A stretch of 64,000 bases of DNA, taken from positions 186,001-250,000 of the forward strand of contig SAUG01000103.1 in assembly GCA_011316305.1 (NCBI GenBank). The letters are read 5' to 3'. Made by a program: the position numbers and the translations under genes. Within the stretch, counting starts at the first letter, position 1. Each line of letters starts with the position of its first letter. This DNA is from Rusavskia elegans (taxonomy: Eukaryota; Ascomycota; Lecanoromycetes; Teloschistales; Teloschistaceae). The notes below the pieces were generated by a model. The model was not told where the DNA came from. It saw only the letters and a program-made list of their open reading frames with translations, and ran no database searches. Positions 11,435 to 22,096 of this stretch are shown in pieces.

Positions 11435-11899
11435 TAGATTGGCTACTTCGATACGAATTTCCGTCGATATTTATAATCCGATCCGATTTCTTAGCGGGTC
11501 GAACCGGTTCGATTCGTTAAACGGTCGGTTTCGGGTCGAATCCGAAAATCCGACGGGAAACTACTAGACTTTTATTAATAGTATAATATTATATTTCATT
11601 AATTAATTAAATATATATAAAGGTAATATATTTAGAAAATTTAATTAATCTAACAAGAATCTTTTTAACTAGCGTAGTTAATTAACTAGAATTTTTTTAG
11701 ATAATTAGATATAATTTTTATATCAAAGTTATATTATAATACTAGTATTTAGTATTTTAGCGGTTCCGAATCGGGTCGAATCGGATTATAAACTAGAAAC
11801 CGAAAATCTATCGGTTCGGTATCTAGAAAAGTCGAAACCGATTCGGGTCGGATCGATTCTTCTAATCCGGGTTTAAAACCCGACCCGACGGCCAATCTA
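11435..11899 (+). mobile_element. hAT MITE (Q-P type), 465 bp
   Basis: TAGATTGGCTACTTCG to CGACGGCCAATCTA with TSD AGCGAGAA/AACGAGAA. The empty site AGCGAGAACTCGG is present at about 35,951 and 44,703 in the sister C copies, which proves insertion with an 8-bp duplication. Confidence 0.9.
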
Positions 11900-12613
11900 A
11901 ACGAGAATTCGGTCGACGTAATCGAAAAGTTCGAATTCGGCGGTTTTAAATTCTATTTCTTTAAATTAGAAAGATATAATTACAGTTATCTAATATTAAT
12001 AGAAATTCTATATATATTAGTCTATATTTTAAGCTATTACAAAATATATATATATTAGATACGATAGTATAAATTAAATCAATCCGTAGTAATTATAGAT
12101 ATTGATAAAAGAAATTAAAAAAAAAGCGACTATAAAGTATATATATATACAAATTTACTATTACGTTATATTTTAAATAAACTATAAAAATTTATACTAT
12201 AAACGTATTACGGAACAGATTCGAGTTAATTTTATATAATTTTTTAGTTTAAATTAATTAGACTAGGGTACTAGTTTTTATACGGTATATCTAATACTAG
12301 CGTACTAATACTAAATTATTTACGGAATCGACGGTTGACCGGATATCAAAAAAATATATAAAACAATTATATTATTAATAAAAATTTAGCGGATTTCTAT
12401 TGGATTTTCGGATTCGATTCGTTAAAAAATCGGGTCGGATTATAGATACCGACGGAAACTCGTACCGAAGTAATCAATTTAGACCGAGCGTAAAAATTAA
12501 CTATATATTTAATTTTAAATTACTAGTAGCGTTTATAAATAGTTAGTATTCTATAAATATAATTAATATATCTAATATAATTAAATCGAAGTTCGAAAAT
12601 ATTATCTAATTAT

Positions 12614-13538
12614 TTAGTTAATTTGGTTTTGATTTTAATATTCGGTAAACCAGTGGTTCGGTAAACAAATCAAACGTTAATATACCAGTATTAAATATAC
12701 GGTAATAGAATTTATATTCTAGTTTAGTTCATATAAATAACGGTTCTATAGAAATTTAATTTAAATTTATTCAGTAATATAACGTATTTTTCTATCGATA
12801 ATTTAATGTAAAAATTTTTACAGATAAATATACTTCGCAGTTAGCGTTTCTTTTTCTTTTACTAGTAATACAAATTATATTCCCGTAACAGCTATATCGT
12901 AGCTAAACTAGACGATAGTATCTTTATTCGTAATAATTATATCTATTCTTGCGGACGTCGATAATCTCGTTATAACTAGAGTAACCTATTTTAATTTCGA
13001 TAAAAATCTTTTTTTTACCGCCTTTAAAACGTACTATTCGACCTTTCTACTAACTTTTAATCTAATCGATCGGGTAAGATTTCTAGCCGTAGTAGTTAGT
13101 ATACTAGCTAGCGATTCAATAGCTAGCGACTCTTTTAAAGCTATATATATTAAAGAGTACTTTAATAGTTGAATAGAACGTTTAGATACAAGTTATATAA
13201 TAAATATAGTCGAAGCGAAAACTATTCGTAATAACTTCGTATTATAGTAGATAGATATAGCGGAAATATTAGATATTTATAATCGTTTATATCGTCGAAG
13301 ATGAATTAGATATATAGTATTTAAATATAGTAAAAACTTCGTTATCGCGAATAAAGAAAAAAATAGTTAAATAGAAGTAATTAACGCTGTAAATCTTGTT
13401 TAACGAACTATATATCTTTAGCTGTAAAAATTTCTTTATACGTAAAATACAACAATCGTTGCCGTAAATAACGTTGATAAAATATATATATATGTATGAA
13501 AATTCAATATAATTTCAAATAAGAACTTTTTAGAGAGA
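12614..13538 (-). mobile_element. Element C copy 4 (subfamily 1), reverse, 925 bp
   Basis: A perfect 13-bp TSD, ATTATCTAATTAT, flanks it (12,601-12,613 and 13,539-13,551). It is the reverse complement of the type found at 57,962-58,940. It has no inserted elements and no terminal inverted repeats. Confidence 0.88.
12981..13305 (+). pseudogene. Decayed element C frame (plus-strand copy)
   Basis: About 108 codons are open apart from one TGA and a TAG-TAG pair. The frame has Val-Thr-Tyr-Phe-Asn-Phe-Asp-Lys, then Leu-Ile-Asp-Arg-Val, a doubled Ala-Ser-Asp-Ser motif, Lys-Glu-Tyr-Phe-Asn-Ser and Glu-Arg-Leu-Asp. The same residues in the same order appear in reverse at 58,185-58,585, including the TAG-TAG pair. 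Agreement between copies shows that it was coding. No domain was recognised. Confidence 0.6.
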
Positions 13539-13551
13539 ATTATCTAATTAT

Positions 13552-13896
13552 ATTATATTTATTTCGAATATAGTTACTAGTTATATAACGGTAGACGCGA
13601 AGATCGTATTCTATTTCGGCCGGTTTAATACTATATAGAAAGTTATAAACTTTAAAGTATTAAATATATTTATAAATACTAATAACGGTATAGAAATTTC
13701 TCGATATAAATTATATAAAAGTAGAAAACAACGTTACGATTATTAGTTTTCTAGAAAAATTTAAAGAGATTTTATTAGCTTTATATTCTACGGTTTTAAC
13801 TTTAAATTTATAAACCAATATTATTAAAATGGTAGAATAGCCGTTAATATTTCTCGTATTAAATAATTTAACGTCTACGACTATGGCGTTTCGAAT
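13552..13896. other. Unassigned AT-rich DNA
   Basis: RIP-like spacer between element C copy 4 and a truncated hAT. No ends or motifs were seen. Confidence 0.4.
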
Positions 13897-14278
13897 TAGA
13901 TTGGCTGTCGGATCGGATTTCGAACCCGGATTAGAAAAATCGACTCGATTCGAATCGGTTTCGACTTTTCTAGATACCGAACCGAATCGGGTCGGATTTT
14001 TTTAAAATTTAATCCGATTCGGTTCTAGTCTAGAAACCCGGATTTAATCCGCTAAAACCGTTAAAATCGCTAAAACCGCTAAAATCTAAAAAAAAAATAT
14101 AATTCTAATATAAAAATTATATCTATTTTTCTAATATAAATCTAATTAATCTACTACGTTAGAAAAAAAGATTCTAGTTAAAGTAAATATATTATCTAAA
14201 TATATTATTTTAATATATAATTTATTAATTTATTATTTATAGTTTTTTATTATTTTAATTATAGTATTATACTATATT
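13897..14278 (+). mobile_element. hAT MITE, right end lost
   Basis: TAGATTGGCTGTCGG is a clear P-type left end, and the first 380 bp follow the 2,259-2,811 MITE. A SINE enters at 14,279, and after it only a few bases of MITE remain. No Q end follows, so the right part was deleted. Confidence 0.65.
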
Positions 14279-14692
14279 GGCCTGGATGGCGCAGTGGTAA
14301 CGCTGCGTGATTTAAAAGCCTAACGAATTCAACGTTCTTCGGAATTAGCGGAATTAATCCGGCAGGTTAAAGGTTCGAATTTCTCGAAAGCTAACCTAAT
14401 ATTTAAATTTTTTCTATCGATTAAATCGATTTTTATAGAGTTATAAAAATATAGAAAGCCTAGTTAGTAGATCGCCTCGTTCTAGCTATTTCGATCGAAG
14501 TAAAATTAAATAAATTACGGTTTCCTTCCAGGTTTTAGTTTAAATCTAGCTCTTTCGGGAATTCTAAATTCCAGTTTTCGATAAAATATTTAAATACTAA
14601 ATATATACGTAATCTAATCGAATTAGCGCCTCTAGCGTTAGATTCGTAAAAAATTAAAATTAAAATCCGAATAATTAATCGTATATATATAA
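14279..14692 (+). mobile_element. tRNA-derived SINE, best-preserved copy
   Basis: The head has an A box TGGCGCAGTGG at 14,287-14,297 and a B box starting GGTTCGAAT at 14,372, the internal Pol III promoter layout. A longer than usual spacer lies between them. The body runs about 300 bp to AATCGTATATATA. The head keeps TpG and CpA better than other copies. The head does not fold into a clean acceptor stem, so it is a SINE and not a functional tRNA gene. Confidence 0.85.
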
Positions 14693-15189
14693 TATAAAAG
14701 AAAAGAAAATTCTTTTTACGATATTATATTTTCGAAAACGAATTTAATATTAGATAAATTCTATTATTAGAAAATATTTAGATATTATCGAAAACGAAAA
14801 ATATAAATTTATATAATTCGAAAATTAAAAAAAAAAATTTATAATATTTTTAGAATTTCTAATAGAATCTAAACTACTAAATATTTAATATAATATTTTT
14901 AATAGAAAAAATACAATATTAAACTATATAATACGATTTTATAAATAGATACTATTAATAAAATATAACGATAGCGTTTTATATATAATATTTATGAAAA
15001 GATTTATAAAATATATAAAAGACGAATTAAAATATAATAGATAAAATTATAAAATTTTCGATAACTTAATTAAATTTACTATCGGCCTCGAAAATGAATT
15101 TTATAATAGAAAATAGGATAAATATTATAGAAAATAATTAAAAAAAAATACTAAATAATAGTTTATATAACTTTATATATATATGATAT
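14693..15189. other. Unassigned AT-rich DNA
   Basis: Very AT-rich RIP-like sequence with no repeat end or motif. It could be remnant internal DNA of a long element. Confidence 0.4.
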
Positions 15190-15612
15190 AATTATTCAAA
15201 TTTTTTTTTATCTTTTATAAATTAGTATAAAAAATACTATTCTATTAAATTATATAATTATTTAGATTTAAATATTTACTATAAATTTAGTTTAGAATTT
15301 CCGAAAAAACTAGATTTAAATTAAAATCTAGAGGAAAACTATAATCTATTTAATTTAATTTAATTTAATTTAATTTACTTCGATTAGAAACGGCTAGACT
15401 AAAATATTTCTTTAAATAATTCTTTTAAATTACTTCTATATAAATTCTATATAAAAATCGATTTAATTAATTAGAAAAAAATTTAAATATTAGACTAGTT
15501 TTCGAAAGATTTAAATTTCCGATCTACTAGATTAATTCCGCTAATTCCGAAATAGAACGCGGATTTATTAGACTTTAAAGTAATATAGTCTATTACTATT
15601 CTATCTAGATTA
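15190..15612 (-). mobile_element. tRNA-derived SINE, reverse
   Basis: The reverse complement matches the SINE over its full length, from the tail near 15,190 to the head near 15,612. A TTTAA pentamer array sits at about 15,346-15,374. The B box is mutated and the copy is heavily decayed. Confidence 0.75.
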
Positions 15613-15956
15613 TATAATTTTATAAAAAATAGTATTTAAATAAAAAATTATCCGAAAAAAGCTACTATAGATTAATATTAATAGAACTAGACTTTATTTA
15701 ATAGTAATATTAAGGAAATATCTATAAAATTAGTAAAAAAAATTAATATTCTAAAATTTAATATAATTATAGTAAACTAAATTTTTTTTAAAAAAAAATA
15801 GTAATTAGCTAAAGTATAATAATAATAGTTTAACGCTATATTTGAAAAAAATTCTAAAAACTAATAAAAAATTTTTCCGGAAAATAATAATAGTAGTTTC
15901 GAATTCTAAATAATTAATTTAAATAAAGAGATTATATTTATAGAAAATAATAAAAC
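15613..15956. other. Unassigned AT-rich DNA
   Basis: RIP-like spacer between a SINE and a hAT element. Nothing recognised. Confidence 0.4.
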
Positions 15957-16107
15957 TAAACTAGCTATTTCGGTATAGATTTCTATTAGTGTTTCGAAAA
16001 TCCGACTTGAATTTTAGTAAATCGGTTTAAATCGATTTCTAAAATTAAAATTTAAAATTAAATCGGATTATAAAATAGAAATTAATAGAAATCTAATTTA
16101 ATATAAT

Positions 16108-16608
16108 TAGACTAGCTATTTCGATATCGGTTTCTATTAGTATCTAGAAATCGACCCGCTAAATAGTCGGTTCTAGATCGAATTCGGAAATCCGATAGAA
16201 ACCTATTAAATCTATTTTAAGAATTAAATATAATAATAAATTAATAAATTAATAATATATTTAGATAATATATTTAGATAATATATTTAGATAATATCTT
16301 TAGATAATATATTTAGATAATATATTTAGATAATATATTTAGATAATATATTTAGATAATATATTTAGATTAACTAGAAATCTTCTAGCTGGCGTAGTAA
16401 ATTAATTAGAATTTTTTTAAATTATTTATATAACTTTTATATTAGAATTATATATTTATACTAGAATTTAGTGTTTTAATAGATTAGGTCGGTTTTTTTA
16501 ACTTGGAACCGAAACCCGATTAGTTTAATATTTTAAAAAGTCGGAACCGATTCGGATCGGATCGGTTTTTTAATTCTAAATTTAAAATCCGATCCGATAG
16601 CTAATTTA
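16108..16608 (+). mobile_element. hAT MITE (Q-P type), 501 bp, nested
   Basis: TAGACTAGCTATTTCG to CGATAGCTAATTTA with a perfect TSD AATATAAT on both sides. It lies inside another hAT element and contains a 13-bp tandem array. Confidence 0.88.
16248..16372. repeat. 13-bp tandem repeat, about nine units
   Basis: The unit AATATATTTAGAT is repeated head to tail inside the MITE, where sister MITEs have only one or two copies. This is a local expansion. Confidence 0.85.
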
Positions 16609-17829
16609 AATATAATTTATAATTATATTAGATAATTAAATACTATAATTTTTATAAACGATTATTATTTTAAATATAAAAATTTTTTTAATTATAATAT
16701 ATAATTTAGATAATATAAAAATAGTAATATATTTAATTTAATACTAGCTAATATAATAGCTATAATCTATATTATTTTTTTCTAGAAAAATTTTAGATTA
16801 TATATTTCTTTCCCGGATCTTTAAATTATAAAGAATTTAGTTATTAATTAGTTTATATTTTTCTAACTATATTTCTAAATTCTTTATTAGATTTTTAATA
16901 AATTAAAAATTTTTAATTTAAATAGTAATTCGTCTAATATAAATTATTACTAGATTAATATCTAAATTTTATAAATATTACTTTATATAAATAATAATAT
17001 AATAAAGTAATATATTTATTTATTAGATAAATAATAATATATATTTCTATAGAATTTTTTAAAATCGCTAATACTATATTCAATATTCTAATAAATTTTG
17101 CTAAATTAATTTATTTTATAATAATATTTTAAAAGATTTTATATTATAATCTAGTAAATAGTATTTATAAAATTCGATTATTTAAACTCTTTTAATAGTA
17201 ATAGATATATTAGAAAATTATAGTATTAATCTTTCATTTATATTATTATCGATATATTATTAGTAAAACTATTTAGAATATATTATTTTATAATATTATT
17301 TTTACTATTATATTAATAAATTTCCTTTTTTTATATCCGATTCTACTATTTTTAGTCTTTTTTAAATTTCTATAAATCGATTTTATAATATTTTTATATA
17401 CTAGAATATCTTTAAATACTATTATATAATTTATTATATTTTTTTAATATATTACTAGTCCGATTAGTATATATTATAACTATATTCTTATAATATAAAA
17501 AATAGAAAAATAAATAATATAGTATAGTATATATTATATTAGAAATTTACGGTAATAGTTAATTAATAAAAGAAAATCGAAAATAAAATTCAGTAAATTA
17601 ATATAATTATTAGCTAGACTTCGGCTAAAGTAAATAAATCTATATACTTTATAAGATTCTAATATATTCTATTATATACTTCTAAATACTTTTAATTATT
17701 ATTTTATATAAATTTTTTCTAGTATTAATTATATTACTTTACTATATTATTTATACTTTTATTTAATATCTTACTATATTTAAATTAAAATTACTATTTA
17801 TAAAATCTATATTAGTTATAAATTATAAA

Positions 17830-18770
17830 TACGGTAGAAAGTAAATAGAATTTAAATATATATTCTATAAAAAATAAAGTATAGATTCTATTATTATATA
17901 TAAATACTTCTAGAAAATAAAAAAAATCGATATATAGAAAACTATAGATTTAAATATAAAAGTCCTTTTAAAATAAAATATTAGAAATAAAAGAGTAAAT
18001 TATAAAATTAGTAATAAGTTATATAATAATATAATAAAATAATAAAAATTATATTAAATATTGATTTATATATAATATTATATTATAAAACTAAATTCTA
18101 TATCAAAATTAATCAAAAAAAAAATAGAAAAAATAATATTTATTTATTAGATAAAAAGAAAATATATTAAAACAATATATTAAAATAATATATTAAAATG
18201 ATATATTAAAATAATATATTAATTTAATATATTAAAACAATATATTAAAATAATATATTAAAATAATATATCAAAATAATATAGTAAATATTAATAAAAT
18301 TATCTAATTTTTAATTATTAATATCTAATATTATTTTAAAACTACTATAGCTATTAAAGATATAAATATAATAATTTTAAATCAATATAATTTTATTTAA
18401 TAATAACTAATCTATTATAATAGTTTTAAAAAATTTAAAATTATTTAAATACTAGAACTTTTATAAAAATAATCGAAATCTACAAAAATTTTTAGCTATA
18501 GTAGTATTATAGCTAATATAGCTATTAAATTTCTATATATAAAAAAAATAAAAATACTAATAATATTATTAAAAATAATAATAAAAACTAGATAGTAGAT
18601 AAATATTCTATTAAATAAAATAATATTAAATTCGAAAATAATAGAAATTCAGCTAGAAATATAAATTTTAATTAGAATAGAAAAAAAGATAAAAATAAAA
18701 ATTTAAAAAAAAATAGAAATAGAAACTAAAGATAATAAAAATAGAAAGAAAATTATTAAATTATTTAATT
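17830..18770 (+). pseudogene. Decayed unknown frame (ORF-A) of the 2.5-kb element
   Basis: The forward frame has a Ser-Lys-Tyr-x-Phe-Tyr-Lys-Lys segment, then Asp-x-Lys-Val-Leu-Leu-Lys. It ends in a long Lys/Asn/Arg-rich tail (18,560-18,760). The same frame recurs at 47,520-48,420 (+) and 52,200-53,150 (-). It diverges from ORF-B of the same element. The basic tail could bind nucleic acid, but I see no named domain. Confidence 0.4.
18158..18290. repeat. AATATATTAAA tandem array
   Basis: About ten imperfect 11-12-bp units, with only two or three units at the same place in 46,145-48,682 (near 47,868). Confidence 0.8.
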
Positions 18771-19554
18771 AATTATTTATATTTAAAAATAGTTATAAAT
18801 ATTAAATATATTATATAGATTTTAGAAATATAAATAAAATATTTAGAAATAAAGTTCGCCGTCTAATTACTAAAATATCGCTATTATATCGGATTTCGAT
18901 CCTTTTCTATTTTTTTTTTACTTTATTACTAGGCTATACTCTAGATTTTCTAGAATATAAATTAGTTCTATAATATATCTTTCGTCTAGTCTATAAATAT
19001 ATACTATTCTAGAAATACTATAATTTTAATAATAGTAGATTTAAATAGATATATTTTTTCGATATATTATTATATTATTTATAATAAAAATAAATCTTAT
19101 AATATAGAAAAGACAGTTTTAGTAGTTCTATTAAATTAAATCCGGGTTTTCGAATTCGATCCGGAACTAATTCGGATCGAATTTTAAAATAATCTAATCT
19201 AATTCGGTTTAGTATCTAGAAAAGTTAAAATTAATTTAAATTAAATTAGTTTTTTTAACCCGGATTTAAAATCCAATCCGACGGCTAGTCTAGATATAAT
19301 ATTATAGAAAGCTATAATAAATAATGTTTAATTATAAATATTTATAGAAATATTTAGAAAAATAGTAATTTTTAAATAGATATCTATAATAAAAAACGTT
19401 TAATAAATAAAAATAGAACTTTTATACTCTTCGGTATTATATAATAGAGATTTAGTAAAAAAAAAGAAAAAATAAAATTATTTAGAAAATATATATTAAT
19501 ATTAATATATATTGATAAAATAATAAATAAAATTAAAAATTAAATAATATTATC

Positions 19555-20015
19555 GGCTTAGATAGTATATTAGTAAAATTATATAAATTAAAAATCTAAC
19601 GGATCCAGTATTCTATTTCGGAATTAATAGAGTTAAATCCGGTAGATCGGAAATTCGAATTCTTCGAAAGTTAATCTAATATTTAAGTTTTTTCTATTAA
19701 TTAAATCGATTTTTATATAGAATTTATATAGAATTTATATACAATTTATATAGAATTTATATAGAAAAGTTATATAATAGAACGCTTCGTATTTATATAA
19801 ATCGATCGATTTTAAAATTAAATTAATAAAATTAAATAGATTACGATTTCCCTAAAGATTTTAATTTAAATCTAATTTTTTCGGGAATTCTAAATTTAAA
19901 TTTTCTATAAAATTTTTAAATATTTAATAATTACGTCATCTGATCGGTTTAGCGCCTCTAGTATTAAATCGTAAAAGATTAAAATCAAAATCCGAATGAT
20001 TAAATCGTATATATA
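19555..20015 (+). mobile_element. tRNA-derived SINE, RIP-decayed, with internal expansion
   Basis: The SINE body is recognisable from GGCTTAGATAG to ATCGTATATA. The A box is mutated (AGTATATTAGTA). A 12-13-bp unit (AATTTATATAGA) is repeated about five times at 19,713-19,765, where other copies have one to three. Confidence 0.75.
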
Positions 20016-20350
20016 AAAATTTTTATCGATATATTATCGATATATTTATAAAAGAAATAGAAAGTAATTGATTTAAAATACAGTTATTTCTAGACCAATT
20101 TTATAATAGATAATGATAACGATTAGATTAGAATACGTATTTTTTTAACTAGATCGCCTGCTATAATAATAACTGCAAAATCTATTAATTAGAAAAAAAA
20201 AAAGAAATCGGATAGTATACGTTAAAACTACGCCGACGTATTCTAAAAGTACTAATCGATATTATCGATAGTTATAATATATATAAACTAATCAACTAAT
20301 ACGGCTATAGTAGATATAAATACTAGAAAAAATAACAATCTAAATCTAAC
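20016..20350. other. Unassigned DNA, left half of a split element
   Basis: Slightly less decayed DNA with forward frames rich in Lys/Arg, continuing after the hAT at 21,109. No family recognised. Confidence 0.4.
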
Positions 20351-21108
20351 TAGACTGGCCGGTTCGAATCGGATTTCTATCGAACTATCGGGTATCCGAT
20401 CCGATTTTAGTAACCCGATCCGGGTCCGATCTACTAAGCGGTCGGGTCAGATTATAGATTCTAATCCGACTTTTAGATCAGGTTATAGATTTTAATCCGA
20501 AAACTCGATCTAAAAATAATTAAATTCGATAGTTAAATACGAAAGTAATTATAGGTAATATAAAAGAGTAATATATTCTATTTAATACTAGTTTATATAA
20601 CGGTTATCTATAAAAATTAACTTATATACCGATATTATATAAATAGTATTATCTTTTTCTAAATAATTCTATAGATATATATCTCTTTTCTGAAACTTTT
20701 AATTAATAGTAATATAGAAGGATAATATAGATATATAGATACTAAAAAATAATACGAATAATATTAACTATTTAATAGATAATAATAAATAGTATTTATT
20801 AATATTAGGATATATTATTATTAGGAATATCTAAAATTTTTAATATATTATTAGAAAAAAATAAAGATTTAAAAATAGTATAATATATAGAAAGAATTAT
20901 ATTTTAATATTAAAATTCTACTTTTATATACGATTTTAGTATTTTAGTAAATCGAACCCGGGTATCTAATCCCGATTCGGGTTCGAATTAGATTAAATCG
21001 TAGAAAAATTCGATCCGATTCGGATTAGGTTAGATTTAACTATAATCCGACTCGGGTCGGATCGGATTAGCTAATCTAGATTCGAAACCCGACCCGACAG
21101 CCAGTCTA
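20351..21108 (+). mobile_element. hAT MITE (R-P type), 758 bp
   Basis: TAGACTGGCCGGTTCG to CGACAGCCAGTCTA with a perfect TSD AATCTAAC (20,343-20,350 and 21,109-21,116). It is the reverse-oriented relative of 10,398-11,141. Confidence 0.9.
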
Positions 21109-22096
21109 AATCTAACTATAGTAGATTTTATTATAATCTCTACGTATATAGAAAAGATTAGATTAAATTTAATTAAAAAAAAAGATTATTTCTCTAATTT
21201 AAAAATTGAAAGAAATAAAATATAGAATCTTTTATTAGAAATTTTTCTTTTATAAATTAAAAAAATAATAGAAGATTATCTACGATACGAGAAAAAATCT
21301 AACTATATAATAATAGGCGTACTATAAAAATATAATTTAAAAATTCGAAAAAAATTACATAATTTAGCTAGCTATATATATATATTCGAAATTAAAAAAA
21401 TCGTTGAAACTAATGATAGATTTTAGAAAGTTAAAGTAATAATTAATTTAAACGGGACCGGAAATTTCGTATTAGAGAATTTAATTAGAAAAAAAGAATT
21501 CTTTCGAACTAAAAAAAGTTTTTTATATAATTTGGTTATTATATATAGATATCTATTACTAAATAGAAAATGAAAAATACAAATAAAATACTATTTCGAG
21601 TAATAATTAATCAATATAAAAAGGAACTTTAATTTAATATTATTCGAATAGCTAGCTTCGAATTTATATTTAAATTAAAGAGTTATATTCGAGTAATTAA
21701 CTGAAAGATATAAATCTTTAGCTTTAAACGATATTTTTATATAAAAAGTATCTAGTTTATATCGAATCAATATTATCAAATAGAGAAAAAAAACTAAATA
21801 TAAAACACGAATTTATAGTTTCGAATAAAAATAACTAAATACTAATTAGATTCGAATTATAAACTATTGATAAAAGTTAGCCGGATTAATTAAAATAAAG
21901 TTAGTAAAAAAAATTACGAACCTTTTAAAATTTCTGAACTATCTAATAAAAAGTTAAAAGAAAATCTATTAAAAAAAACACTTGATATTTATAAAAAATA
22001 GATAAAATATTTCGATAAAATTTGATTAAAAGAATATAATTTAAATATTAGATATAAAAATATAAAAATAGATTAAAACTAGAGAAAAAATCTACG
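21109..22096. other. Unassigned DNA, right half of a split element
   Basis: Continues 20,016-20,350. It is Lys/Ile-rich in several frames with stops throughout. A few TpG/CpA are kept around 21,395-21,480. No motif named. Confidence 0.4.

Larger units (their letters stand above)
10330..12010 (-). pseudogene. Decayed element C frame, split by two hATs
   Basis: The minus-strand frame corresponds to the better one at 35,240-36,070: the acidic Asp/Glu-Leu-Leu segment near 11,910-11,960 and the Lys-Phe ... Pro segment near 11,300-11,400. Two MITEs interrupt it. Function unknown. Confidence 0.45.
10190..12365 (+). mobile_element. Element C copy 1 (subfamily 2), with two hAT insertions
   Basis: The start CTTTTATAAAGTTTCTATCC and the end GACGGTTGACCGGATATC match copies at 34,872 and 44,111. 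It is about 0.95 kb once the hATs at 10,398-11,141 and 11,435-11,899 are subtracted. Flanks share about 10 bp (TATTATTAAT). Both hAT sites are unoccupied in copies 2 and 3. Confidence 0.75.
9938..12481 (+). mobile_element. hAT MITE (P-Q type) split by element C
   Basis: The left end (TAAAATAATCGTCGAA, a mutated P end) and right end (CGAAGTAATCAATTTA, a mutated Q end) belong together. The element C insertion at about 10,190-12,365 separates them, leaving about 355 bp of MITE. Flanks AACCGGAC and GACCGAGC agree at 5 of 8 positions and differ only by transitions, consistent with an old TSD changed by RIP. Confidence 0.55.
15957..19292 (-). mobile_element. 2.5-kb-type hAT-like element, reverse, with nested MITE
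   Basis: The left end TAAACTAGCTATTTCGG (Q) and right end CGACGGCTAGTCTA (P) enclose sequence collinear with 46,145-48,682. A MITE at 16,108-16,608 is nested. Flanks AATAAAAC and GATATAAT do not match, so an end may have been exchanged. Both ORF relics (reverse near 16,790-17,400, forward near 17,830-18,770) are decayed. Confidence 0.7.

Noticed and set aside
14279..14380. Functional tRNA gene
   Set aside because: A and B boxes are present, but 13 copies share a 300-bp non-tRNA body and TSDs, and the head lacks a proper acceptor stem. It is a SINE.
16248..16372. CRISPR array
   Set aside because: Units are directly abutting with no spacers, and the sequence is eukaryotic transposon DNA.
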